DNA of 35,715 nucleotides from Actinophytocola sp. (GTDB lineage: Bacteria; Actinomycetota; Actinomycetes; Mycobacteriales; Pseudonocardiaceae). Of the stretch, positions 26,043-32,637 are shown piece by piece. The position numbers and the translations under genes were made by a program. The notes below the pieces were generated by a model. That model did not search any database, was not told where the DNA came from, and saw only the letters and a program-made list of their open reading frames with translations. Location: assembly GCF_009379765.1 (NCBI RefSeq), contig NZ_WHTD01000082.1, forward strand, positions 1 through 35,715. The letters are read 5' to 3'. Every line of letters begins with the position of its first letter. Position 1 is the first letter of the stretch.

Positions 26043-26219
26043 GTGGCAACCGCACCGACCGGCTACTGGGACGACCTGGCCGAGGACCTACGGGATCCTG
26101 AGTTCAGACGCACCTACGTCCGCGAGTGTCGTCGTATTGCGGCCGTCGATAGCTGCGTCAACGGGTCGAGCGCGGATGGCGCTGAAGCCGATGCCAGTGG
26201 TGCTGGCGTGAATACGTGA
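26043..26219 (+). CDS. Short antitoxin-like protein, 58 residues
   Basis: The GTG start has the near-perfect Shine-Dalgarno GGAGGTGA 6 nt upstream. The product begins TGYWDDLAEDLRDPEFRRTY and VRECRRIAAVD. This style is seen at the N terminus of actinobacterial XRE/HigA-like antitoxins and other small regulatory proteins, but here it ends after 58 residues without an HTH. Its stop overlaps the GTG of the next small gene (GTGA), so the two are coupled. It is either a bona fide small protein or a truncated antitoxin. Confidence 0.6.
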   Translation: MATAPTGYWDDLAEDLRDPEFRRTYVRECRRIAAVDSCVNGSSADGAEADASGAGVNT

Positions 26220-26455
26220 GCGCTGAGCGTGACGAGCTGATGCGCCTGGTCCAGGACTTGCCCGAGGACCAGGTGCCACAAGCGCCGGCCGAGAGCCGCC
26301 ACCTACCGCCGGTCGGCGAGCGAGTCTGGCCGCCGGCCTTCTTCGTCAGCGCCCCGGGCGACGGCAAGCGCATAGCGGACCATGCGGACGAGCTGCTCCG
26401 CGAAGGCTTCGACCGGTGTAACGCGTTATCGTCTGCGACACGGCGCTTCTGGTAG
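26216..26455 (+). CDS. VapB-like antitoxin, altered C terminus
   Basis: This 79-residue protein begins SAERDELMRLVQDLPEDQVP and contains PWPPAFF-like (VWPPAFFVSAPGDG) and DHADELLREGF segments, a layout I associate with antitoxins that precede PIN toxins in actinobacteria. Family members normally end shortly after EGF-x-R. Here the frame runs on for 14 residues (CNALSSATRRFW) over the start of the following PIN remnant, so the original stop codon seems lost. Confidence 0.6.
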   Translation: MSAERDELMRLVQDLPEDQVPQAPAESRHLPPVGERVWPPAFFVSAPGDGKRIADHADELLREGFDRCNALSSATRRFW

Positions 26456-26640
26456 CCGCCGCCCTCTACCGCGACCTTGACCACCGCCGATGCGTCGACC
26501 TGTTCGCCGGCCTACGCATGGCCAACCGCCCGATGCCGCTCCCGAGCCATCGTCGCCGAGTTCGGTTGCCTCCTCGCAGCAAATGCCGGCCCTCAGGTCG
26601 AGCACGCTCCCTTATCGAGTTTCGTGGGGACCACATTCGT
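26425..26640 (+). pseudogene. Decayed PIN (VapC-like) toxin
   Basis: From 26425 the + strand reads VIVCDTALLVAAALYRDLDH and RRCVDLFAGLRMANRP, a clear VapC N terminus, but the expected GTG start is GTT. After about residue 37 the frame shifts: another frame continues RAIVAEFGCLLAANAGPQVE, the next VapC block. Homology ends near 26640, where the antisense permease begins to look authentic. Lesions: no start codon, one frameshift, and loss of the C-terminal half. Confidence 0.75.
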
Positions 26641-27503
26641 TGGCGAGACGCCCACACGCCGAGGAGGATCACGGCCACGCCGGACAGTGAAAGCAGTGGC
26701 ACCGACTCGTTGAGGAACGCGAATCCAAAGGTGACCGATGCGACTGGGACCAGATACGTGACGACGGATGCACCCACTGGGCCTTCGATCCTGATCAGGG
26801 CGTAGTTGATGATGTAGGCGAGTCCGGTGCCGATGACGCCGAGGATGGCCAGGCCCAGCCAGGGGACCCAGGACCATTGCGGTGCGCCTGCCGTGTCGAA
26901 CGGCAGAGTGAGGGCGGTGAGCGAGCTTGCCGCGACCAGTTGGCTCGTAGATAGCACTGTTGGTGTCAGCTTGCGTGGGGTGAGGTACCTGCTCATGTAG
27001 AGGTAGCTGATGCCGTAACTCAATGCGGCCAAGAGACAGTGGAGCGCGCCGAGCGTGTCGACTGTGCCCGCGTCCCACGGGGTGAAGATCAGCAGGCTGC
27101 CCGCGAAGCCCAGTCCGAGGCCGGTGACCTGGAATGCGTTGAGGCGCGATGACTGTCGGACCGCGAAGCCGAGGCCCAGTGTCCACAGGGGCGTTGTCGC
27201 GTTCAGTGCGCCGGCGATTCCCGAGTCGACCCGGGTCTCTCCCAGTGCGAACAGCAGGTAGGGGGCTGCGTTCGCTACGAGGGCCGCGACGAACAGGTGG
27301 CCCCAGGTTGGTAGGTCGCGGGGGAGCTTGTCGCGGCGGATGGTGATCACGGCGAGGAGGACCAGCGCGCCGAGGACCATGCGGGCGAAGGTCAGCTGGA
27401 TCGGGCTGAACGCGTCGAGGGCGATCTTGATCCAGAGGAAGTTCGAGCCCCAGACCAGGGCGAGGACACCGATGAGCAGGGTGCCTCGGGTTGAGGTGGT
27501 CAC
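26466..27503 (-). CDS. DMT-superfamily (EamA) transporter with a read-through tail
   Basis: This inner-membrane permease has ten predicted helices in two EamA halves (for example GTLLIGVLALVWGSNFLWIK at the N terminus, and VIGTGLAYIINYALIRIEGP). Residues 1 to about 287 are complete and end VILLGVWASRQR, where family members stop. The last ~58 residues are Arg-rich and are merely the antisense reading of the decayed PIN gene, so a deletion joined the two and removed the stop codon. The GTG start lies one base after the GntR stop codon, so it is in an operon with and probably regulated by the GntR protein. Likely an exporter of small metabolites. Confidence 0.86.
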   Translation of the reverse strand: MTTSTRGTLLIGVLALVWGSNFLWIKIALDAFSPIQLTFARMVLGALVLLAVITIRRDKLPRDLPTWGHLFVAALVANAAPYLLFALGETRVDSGIAGALNATTPLWTLGLGFAVRQSSRLNAFQVTGLGLGFAGSLLIFTPWDAGTVDTLGALHCLLAALSYGISYLYMSRYLTPRKLTPTVLSTSQLVAASSLTALTLPFDTAGAPQWSWVPWLGLAILGVIGTGLAYIINYALIRIEGPVGASVVTYLVPVASVTFGFAFLNESVPLLSLSGVAVILLGVWASRQRMWSPRNSIRERARPEGRHLLRGGNRTRRRWLGSGIGRLAMRRPANRSTHRRWSRSR

Positions 27504-27504
27504 C

Positions 27505-28284
27505 TCAGTTCTCGATGTCGAAGGTGTAGACGAGGCCGGACTTGTCGGCGCGGTGGACGAAGCGGGTGACCTCGAAGGGGTCGCCGTTCTGGTCGAAGCT
27601 GGTGTGTAGGACGTCGAGGACCGGGACGCCGGCTGGGGTCTGTAGGAACTGGGCTTCGTCGTGGGTGGGCATGCGGGCGGTGACCTCGTCGCGGCCGGTG
27701 GTCAGGACGTGGCCTTTGTCTTCTAGGCGGCCGTGGATGCCGCCGGGGCCGGTCTTCGGTTCGAGGAGTTTGGTGCCTTCGGCGTCGGTCCAGCGCAGGT
27801 AGGTCGTGACGAGCTGCACGGGTTCGTCGTCGGCGTGGTACTCGTTCAGGCGGCGGAGCACGGACTCTTCGTCGGTGGGGACGCCGAGGCGTTCGGCGAC
27901 CTCGGGTGGGGGAGTGATGCGGTCGATCGCGACGGCCTGGATGCTCGCGGTCTTGCCTTGGCGCTTCATCTCCAGGCGGAACGGGGTCAGGCCGGTCTCG
28001 CGGTAGGCCTTCCTTGAGTAGCGGTCGTTGCCCCAGCGGAACAGGCGTTGCTTCTCGCGCACGAAGACGCCCTTGCCGTGGTGCGGCGTCACGAGGGCTT
28101 CTTCGGTGAGTAGGCGGATCGCTTCGCGGGCGGTATTGCGGGCGGTGCCGAACCGGCGCGCGAGCTCGCGTTCGGACGGCAGTTTGTCCCCCCGGGCGAG
28201 TTCGCCGGACACGATCAGCTCGCGCACGGCGTCGGCGATGCGCCGGCTCGGCAGCTGGTTCGCGGTGTCGTCCTGGGGGCTCAT
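27505..28284 (-). CDS. GntR/HutC-family transcriptional regulator with UTRA domain
   Basis: This 259-residue repressor-type protein has an N-terminal winged helix (about residues 10-75: LPSERELARRFGTARNTARE and HHGKGVFV) and a UTRA effector domain (about 95-255: VLRRLNEYHADDEPVQLVTT, PVLDVLHTSFDQNGDPFEVT). The ATG 28284 is chosen; 28296 is possible. Three palindromic sites lie just upstream between it and a divergent gene, indicating autoregulation and control of both directions. KorSA/TraR-like GntR proteins play this role in actinomycete integrative elements. Confidence 0.9.
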   Translation of the reverse strand: MSPQDDTANQLPSRRIADAVRELIVSGELARGDKLPSERELARRFGTARNTAREAIRLLTEEALVTPHHGKGVFVREKQRLFRWGNDRYSRKAYRETGLTPFRLEMKRQGKTASIQAVAIDRITPPPEVAERLGVPTDEESVLRRLNEYHADDEPVQLVTTYLRWTDAEGTKLLEPKTGPGGIHGRLEDKGHVLTTGRDEVTARMPTHDEAQFLQTPAGVPVLDVLHTSFDQNGDPFEVTRFVHRADKSGLVYTFDIEN

Positions 28285-28298
28285 GCCAGTCAGCATAC

Positions 28299-28316
28299 AA
28301 CTGGCTTAAACCAGTT
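28299..28316. promoter_or_regulatory. GntR operator 1
   Basis: AACTGGCTTAAACCAGTT is a near-perfect palindrome, 15 bp upstream of the chosen gntR start and suited to autorepression. The shared consensus with the other two sites is aaCTGGCTTAAGCCAGtt. Confidence 0.75.
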
Positions 28317-28344
28317 GGTTGCCTCTGTTCGTGCCGTGTGCTTC

Positions 28345-28358
28345 ACTGGCTTAAGCCA
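28345..28358. promoter_or_regulatory. GntR operator 2
   Basis: ACTGGCTTAAGCCA contains the perfect 12-bp palindrome TGGCTTAAGCCA (28347-28358), midway in the divergent region. Confidence 0.75.
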
Positions 28359-28361
28359 TCG

Positions 28362-28377
28362 CTGGCTCAAGCCAGTT
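28362..28377. promoter_or_regulatory. GntR operator 3
   Basis: CTGGCTCAAGCCAGTT is palindromic except at its centre. It lies about 20 bp upstream of the ATG at 28397, overlapping where the divergent promoter or leader should be. Confidence 0.75.
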
Positions 28378-28396
28378 GAGTTGAGGAGAGGGCATC

Positions 28397-28837
28397 ATGG
28401 CTGTTCCGTATGGCACGAGGTTCCCGGTCGAGTTTGACCTGGTGTTTCCGCAGGGCGCCTACATCGTGGGCGACGTTGTCCCGGTCACCGAGTACCAGTC
28501 CCAGGAGGACAAAGCGCGTAACCGGCCGGTGCGTCCGCGCATCGACGAGGTGACCGGTCGGCCGATCTACACGGTGACGATCGCCGACCCAGCCGCCGAG
28601 AAAGACCGCGACAAGTCGATCACCGTGGAGATCGCGGCCAAGGTCCAGCCGGTGCCGCCGGCGGCCGTGGGCACCCTGCCGTTCCGGCCGGTGATCTTGG
28701 AAGGTCTGACCGTCCAGCCGCGGGCCGAGGCGTCCGGGCAGGCGAAGTGGATCACCTGGGTGGTCCGGGCGACCGGTCTGCGCGCGGTCGACGCCGCCCC
28801 GGCGAAGAGCACGCCGTCCACGTCGGCTGCGGCCTGA
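28397..28837 (+). CDS. Integrative-element accessory protein, first gene of a four-gene cassette
   Basis: This 146-residue protein has the strong ribosome-binding site GAGGAGAGGG upstream. It begins AVPYGTRFPVEFDLVFPQGA and contains VVPVTEYQSQEDKARNRPVR, then a beta-rich middle (SITVEIAAKVQPVPPAAVG) and an Ala/Ser/Thr-rich tail. I know this sequence style from actinomycete integrative and conjugative elements, near KorSA-like GntR genes, but no biochemical function. The compact beta pattern could be an OB-fold; this is speculation. Expression is probably governed by the three upstream operators. Confidence 0.75.
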   Translation: MAVPYGTRFPVEFDLVFPQGAYIVGDVVPVTEYQSQEDKARNRPVRPRIDEVTGRPIYTVTIADPAAEKDRDKSITVEIAAKVQPVPPAAVGTLPFRPVILEGLTVQPRAEASGQAKWITWVVRATGLRAVDAAPAKSTPSTSAAA

Positions 28838-28857
28838 TCGGGGGAGGGGTGTTCACC

Positions 28858-29082
28858 GTGACATGCGCTCCCGGGCGCGGAGCCGCCGCCGACGTCCGGC
28901 ATGTCGGCCCCGGCTGGCTGTCGCTCGTCCTGTCGATGGACCCGGGCCGGGTGGTGATCGACGTTCCCGCGGTGAGCGGCGGCGGCATCATCCTGGCCCG
29001 CTTCTGCGTCGACCTCGCGCAAGCCGCCGCCCGCGTAGCCGCTGATCTCGACAAGGGCGGCCAAGGCGGTGTGCGGCGATGA
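28858..29082 (+). CDS. Small element protein, paralogue of the next gene
   Basis: This 74-residue protein uses the GTG at 28858, with GGAGGGG about 8 nt upstream; GTG 28849 is closer to it. The sequence GPGWLSLVLSMDPGRVVIDV, then ILARFCVDLAQAAARVAADL, aligns with the following gene: a Gly-Pro-Gly start, a beta strand with x-DP, a short loop and an amphipathic helix ending AxLD/AxID. Function is unknown. It ends in an ATGA overlap with the next ORF. Confidence 0.65.
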   Translation: MTCAPGRGAAADVRHVGPGWLSLVLSMDPGRVVIDVPAVSGGGIILARFCVDLAQAAARVAADLDKGGQGGVRR

Positions 29083-29360
29083 CCGGCGACGACTACAGCA
29101 TGGCCTACCAGGTCGGGTGTGCGCCGGGGCCGAACGCGGCCGTCGCCATGGCGCCCGGGCCGGGCGGCATGCCGGTTCTCGTGGTTTATCTGGACCCGGT
29201 GAACATGGTCATCCACAGCGCGTCGTCGCCGGCCGCGAACCGTGACCTCGCCGGGTTCTGTCGGGAGTTGGCGCGGGAGGCGACTCGACTCGCCGACGCC
29301 ATCGACCCGGCCCACGGTCCTCGACACCTGTTGCGGGACGAGGTGTCGGGAGATGCGTAG
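29079..29360 (+). CDS. Small element protein, second member of the tandem pair
   Basis: This 93-residue protein starts at ATG 29079, overlapping the previous stop. The body GPGGMPVLVVYLDPVNMVIH, then DLAGFCRELAREATRLADAI, parallels the preceding protein, so the two probably arose by tandem duplication. A C-terminal extension GPRHLLRDEVSGDA is unique to it. No recognised domain; small size and coupling suggest a subunit or regulator in the element's cassette. Confidence 0.68.
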   Translation: MTGDDYSMAYQVGCAPGPNAAVAMAPGPGGMPVLVVYLDPVNMVIHSASSPAANRDLAGFCRELAREATRLADAIDPAHGPRHLLRDEVSGDA

Positions 29361-29982
29361 TGCGGAGCCGCTGCTGGAGGTGACGCCGTACGTGACGTCG
29401 TGGACCGGCGAGCAAGAGCCGCGGTCGGCGCTGGTCGAGCGCGCTGGGCGACTCGCGTACCCGATGGACAGTCTGTACGACCGGGACCGGAACGGAGTCC
29501 TGTGGTCTCGCACGCCATTGCGGCCGGGACACGGCCGACCGGATTTCGGGAGGGTGCATCCGTTGCGGCAGCGGCGGGCGATGGCCGATCTGTTGTGTCA
29601 GGTGTGCGCCCAGCCGGCCGATCGGGACGAGGACGGTGTGTTGTGGCTGCTGCCCGACTTCCAGGATGACTGGGCGGGGTGGCCTACCCGGATGGCCGCT
29701 GTTGAGCCGCCGGTCTGTCTGGGCTGTGTCCGGGTGTCGGTGCGGTACTGCCCGGCACTGCGCAAGGGCGCGGTTGCTGTTCGGGTCCGCGACTCCACGG
29801 TCGTCGGCGTGTACGGGGCGTTGTATCGGCCTGGGCCGTTGGGGCCGGTGCCGGTCGGGGTCGACACCGTGGCCTACGACGACCCGCGGACACGGTGGGT
29901 CCGGGCCGAGCGGCTGGTCCGCGAGTTGGGCGACTCCACGATCGTCCCGTTGGAGACGCTCACCTGCGGCCAGGGGGAGTGA
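29353..29982 (+). CDS. Cys-rich element-associated hypothetical protein
   Basis: This 209-residue protein starts at ATG 29353, overlapping the previous gene by 8 bp. It contains a probable zinc site: CQVC in ADLLCQVCAQPADRDEDGVL and CLGC in PPVCLGCVRVSVRYCPALRK. It continues with VGVYGALYRPGP and ends TLTCGQGE. I have seen proteins of this kind in actinomycete mobile elements, without a known function. It is the last gene before the tRNA-derived attachment scar. Confidence 0.75.
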   Translation: MRSAEPLLEVTPYVTSWTGEQEPRSALVERAGRLAYPMDSLYDRDRNGVLWSRTPLRPGHGRPDFGRVHPLRQRRAMADLLCQVCAQPADRDEDGVLWLLPDFQDDWAGWPTRMAAVEPPVCLGCVRVSVRYCPALRKGAVAVRVRDSTVVGVYGALYRPGPLGPVPVGVDTVAYDDPRTRWVRAERLVRELGDSTIVPLETLTCGQGE

Positions 29983-30028
29983 TGTCCACATACGACGGTC
30001 CGCAGTGGTCTGACCTGCGAGAGGAGAC

Positions 30029-30072
30029 TGGAGCGGGTGACGGGAATCGAACCCGCATGACCAGCTTGGAAG
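30029..30072 (-). repeat. 3' half of a tRNA-Gly(TCC) gene: integration-site (att) scar
   Basis: Read on the - strand this is CTTCCAA (anticodon loop with TCC), GCTGG (3' anticodon stem), a variable loop, the T arm with GGTTCGATTCC, the acceptor strand ACCCGCT and an encoded CCA. The 5' half is absent: the anticodon-stem partner CCAGC does not follow at 30073. A cut at the anticodon loop is typical for tyrosine integrases of actinomycete elements. Geometry places the element between the truncated (right) end and an intact tRNA gene that would lie beyond the window. Confidence 0.85.
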
Positions 30073-30285
30073 TTGAGATCCGCGACAACCCGGTGACTAG
30101 CCGAAACGTCTACCAGCGTGGTTGCGTCGGATCTGTCCGCGTCTCCCCGTTGTTCCCCGTGGTTGGCCGCCCCATCTGGCATGGATCTGGCACGATCCGT
30201 ACGGCTTGGCTCCGCGCCTGACCTGCCAAAACGTGCTCGCTGCGCTCGCCATGTCTTACCTTGGTGTCGACTGCCGAGCGTGGCT

Positions 30286-30308
30286 GGAGCGAGGGGCACC
30301 CTCGCTCC
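30286..30308. terminator. Perfect hairpin upstream of an orphan gene
   Basis: GGAGCGAGGG (30286-30295), loop GCA and CCCTCGCTCC (30299-30308) give a 10-bp stem, ending 32 bp before the start codon at 30341. It could terminate transcripts arriving from the left or act as a regulatory hairpin. The rest of 30073-30340 holds no supported gene. Confidence 0.55.
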
Positions 30309-30340
30309 GAGCTGTGGCCCCGTCCTGGCATCCTGAGCGA

Positions 30341-31009
30341 GTGACGACCCGGTTCAACACGCAGCTGTTTGATGAACTAATCGCTCCCGGCGCTTCCCAG
30401 TTCAACGAGGCTGAGATTCCCGACATGCAAGACCGTCACGAGAATCGGCGGTTCTGGGTAACCCATCTCTTTCTGAACTCCGTAGCAAGCGGTCGTTACA
30501 AAAGCCCGCTCAATGCCTACGCGACAGCCTTCTTGCGGCGAGCTGAAGATGCATTCGTGATGCATGACCTGGCCAGGGATGCGACGCTAAAGTTACTTAC
30601 GTTACCTCAGATGACCCCTTCCCACTATGCTCGCGCCTTGCTGCACTGGGAGGGCTTTCTGACGCAGGCCGCTCAAGCTCAGCACGTCCTCCTTAGGACA
30701 ATCCGGCACCTATCTGGCGATGAGACACACAAGGTTTACCAGCCGGGTGATGGATCAGTTGAGCAACGACTCAATGCTGTACATAACGCCCTGAAACACG
30801 CCGAGAAGCGGATCAATAACAATCAGATTCTTCCCGATTCAGTCAGTCCCGTATGGATGACGAACGAGGGGCTTCAATCAACGGACGCTAATTTGACCTG
30901 GCCTGAGACGGGTGAAGTGCTAGACGAATTGGCTCGCTGGGCAGACGGTCTCCAAAATCCGAGCGGATTTAGCGAATGGCTTCGTGGGCAAAGCGCGGAT
31001 TCCGACTGA
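30341..31009 (+). CDS. Orphan hypothetical protein, lower GC
   Basis: This 222-residue soluble helical protein starts at GTG 30341 (TTRFNTQLFDELIAPG). The frame is open upstream, but that part reads as low-quality Arg/Pro-rich sequence. Codons such as TTA, AAT and ACA are much more frequent than in the left half, a sign of foreign origin. The middle LHWEGFLTQAAQAQHVLLRT and LNAVHNALKHAEKRINNNQI is helical and could resemble HEPN-type folds, but no catalytic RxxxxH is evident. Function is unknown. A hairpin terminator follows. Confidence 0.7.
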   Translation: MTTRFNTQLFDELIAPGASQFNEAEIPDMQDRHENRRFWVTHLFLNSVASGRYKSPLNAYATAFLRRAEDAFVMHDLARDATLKLLTLPQMTPSHYARALLHWEGFLTQAAQAQHVLLRTIRHLSGDETHKVYQPGDGSVEQRLNAVHNALKHAEKRINNNQILPDSVSPVWMTNEGLQSTDANLTWPETGEVLDELARWADGLQNPSGFSEWLRGQSADSD

Positions 31010-31018
31010 ACACTGACT

Positions 31019-31042
31019 GTGACCTGCGAAGACTCAGGTCAC
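31019..31042 (+). terminator. Hairpin terminator after the orphan gene
   Basis: GTGACCTG, 8-nt loop, CAGGTCAC forms a perfect 8-bp stem starting 10 bp after the stop codon, followed by a modest T-rich stretch (CTTTCGTT). Confidence 0.6.
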
Positions 31043-31123
31043 GGGCGCTTTCGTTCGACTGTCGGGCTGACAGGGTTTGGACCTGTGACCCCTTGACCCC
31101 CAGGCACTTCGCAGCGGTTTGCA

Positions 31124-31144
31124 AGCAGGGTCTCCATCCCTGCT
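31124..31144. repeat. Small inverted repeat
   Basis: AGCAGGG (31124-31130) and CCCTGCT (31138-31144) are exact complements with a 7-nt loop. It lies in the gene-free stretch 31043-31300, next to a TGACCTGCG motif at 31144. I see no gene in that stretch. Confidence 0.45.
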
Positions 31145-31299
31145 GACCTGCGATAACAGTGCGTTGACGTCCGTGGACGCCCGCCAGAGTCAGCGGCGAT
31201 TGTCACGCAGATAGTCGCTCAAGTCTGGCGCTCTGAACGGTGCTCGCTACGCTCGCCACTCCCCCCATCCCCGCGGCGCATGTCACCGACAGCCGGGCA

Positions 31300-31535
31300 C
31301 CCGCCGCATGGTGCTTCCTCCATCGCCACGAGGTCGGCGAGCAGGGCTTTGGTGGGCAGGCGGTCGGTGTTGTGGTGTCGGAACACGGTGCGGAGGTCGG
31401 CGAGCAACCGCACGCCGTCAGTGGCTGGCTCGCTGGCGTTGAGCACGAAGTGCGCGCACGCGGCCCGCGCGGTGTCTGGCCAGTGCCCGCCCGCCTCGTC
31501 GGCGAGGGCCACGAGCGGTTCCCTACCTGCATACG
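31300..31535 (-). pseudogene. Remnant of a DUF3631-type element protein
   Basis: The - strand reads EPLVALADEAGGHWPDTARA, ACAHFVLNASEPATDGVRLL and ADLRTVFRHHNTDRLPTKAL, then LADLVAMEEAPCG. This matches my memory of the DUF3631 domain found at the C terminus of primase/helicase-like proteins of actinomycete integrative elements. Sequence before (near 31545) and after (near 31290) no longer fits the family, and no sensible start lies in range. It is thus a fragment of a lost replication-type gene. Confidence 0.65.
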
Positions 31536-31686
31536 CCCTTCGACGCTTCGAGCGTGAGTGATCGAGGGCCGAGAGACTCCCGGACCACCGGTCACCACCG
31601 CCCGGCTGATTTTGGCGTCCCATGGCTGCACGTGCCCTCTGTCGTGTCCTTGCGGAAACGAAGGCCGGCAAGCGATACCGTTAATC

Positions 31687-32265
31687 ATGGACAGTCTGTT
31701 GACTTCGATCATTGCGGCTTGCGCCGCAATCGCGGGCGGAACCCTTACCGGACTCTTTGCGCTCAAGACACAGCGAGAAGCGAAGAAGGTGGACGAGGAG
31801 CGATGGAACCGTGAGGCTGAAGAACAAAAACAGGCGCGGTTTCACGACCAGCGGCTAGAGGCATACACGAACTTTCTAGCTCAAAGCTCGAATGCGCGCG
31901 GATTCCAGATGCATAAGATGCTCGAGAGGTGGCGCCATTCGGGCGGTCCCGAAAGTCCGTTGATGGGCGGATTCGTTCATGCCCACGAACCTGACCACCC
32001 CGAGTTCAACAAGGATGCGGCCAGGCAGATGCTCCGGTGCCAAAGCATCTTGGAGATGATAACCTCGTCCCCCGACGTTCGAGATGTGGCCGACAAGATG
32101 TATCACAACTTTCTCAGACTCACGACCATTGACGACAATGACCCGGGTCGAAATGAAAAACTCTTGGCTGTATCGCAGGAGGCTGGCGCACTTCACGCCC
32201 AGTTCGTTGACGCCGCTCGCCGAGAGCTGGCTGGTGACCAGCCCAGCACGCCCACCGCAACATGA
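31687..32265 (+). CDS. Membrane-anchored orphan protein
   Basis: This 192-residue protein has an N-terminal helix (about residues 5-26: LTSIIAACAAIAGGTLTGLF) that would anchor it in the membrane. A charged coiled-coil-like segment follows (TQREAKKVDEERWNREAEEQ, then KQARFHDQRLEAYTNFLAQS). The remainder is helical and cytoplasmic. The ATG 31687 directly precedes the helix. TTGCGG and GATACC about 17 nt apart just upstream could be a promoter with a very short leader. Lower GC indicates recent acquisition. No family is recognised; similar short TM plus coiled-coil proteins are common orphan cargo. Confidence 0.72.
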   Translation: MDSLLTSIIAACAAIAGGTLTGLFALKTQREAKKVDEERWNREAEEQKQARFHDQRLEAYTNFLAQSSNARGFQMHKMLERWRHSGGPESPLMGGFVHAHEPDHPEFNKDAARQMLRCQSILEMITSSPDVRDVADKMYHNFLRLTTIDDNDPGRNEKLLAVSQEAGALHAQFVDAARRELAGDQPSTPTAT

Positions 32266-32324
32266 GCGCCCCCGACCCCTCCCCGCTCTATGCCGATGGC
32301 CGGCAACAGCCCCTCACCCCCTCA

Positions 32325-32560
32325 AAGTCGGTTACACCGGTTACATGCCTGGTCAGAGCGGGTGTCGAGCGGTTACCGCCAAAGTTACTGCGGTTACATC
32401 GGTAACGCGCGTGCTCGCGTGGCACAAGCGCTGTAACAGGGGGGTGTTGATCACACCGGGCTGTTACAGCGCTCTTCCTCGCGGTGTAACCGACGTAACT
32501 GAGCAGGTCACCGCCATGCACCCGCTCTGACCTGCGGTGTTACCGATGTAACCGACGTTT
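32325..32560. repeat. GTTAC/GTAAC-rich patch, possible C-terminal remnant of a DUF3631 gene or iteron cluster
   Basis: About a dozen GTTAC or GTAAC pentamers occur on both strands, for example GGTTACACCGGTTACAT, GCGGTTACATCGGTAAC and GTGTAACCGACGTAAC. In + strand frames they encode Val-Thr-rich pieces (AVTAKVTAVTSVTR, GVTDVTEQVTA, then MHPL and stop at 32530). I recall VT-rich tails at the ends of DUF3631 proteins, so this may be a decayed coding tail. Alternatively it is an iteron-like binding region. Confidence 0.55.
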
Positions 32561-32577
32561 CAAGGGAAGGTGGGACC

Positions 32578-32637
32578 GTGGGCCGTAGGTACGTGCCCCC
32601 GTGCCGGTCGGCCGACCTCCGCAGCGCCGCTCGCTAG
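32578..32637 (+). pseudogene. Possible excisionase (xis) N-terminal fragment
   Basis: GTG 32578, preceded by AAGGGAAGGTGGGA, opens the 19-codon frame GRRYVPPCRSADLRSAAR and stops at TAG. The start GRRYVPP resembles the opening of excisionase-type HTH proteins that follow DUF3631 genes in integrative elements. The homology is very short, so this is tentative. Confidence 0.3.

Noticed and set aside
27500..28300. Long Arg/His/Pro-rich frame overlapping the GntR gene
   Set aside because: It is an alternative frame on the same strand, with composition typical of a shifted frame.
30029..30072. A complete tRNA-Gly gene
   Set aside because: The D arm, the 5' acceptor strand and the 5' anticodon stem are all missing to the right of the fragment.
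30110..30331. A - strand frame beside the att scar as the end of an integrase gene
   Set aside because: The reading (PDPCQMGRPTTGNNG) shows no tyrosine-recombinase motif. Position alone is not enough.
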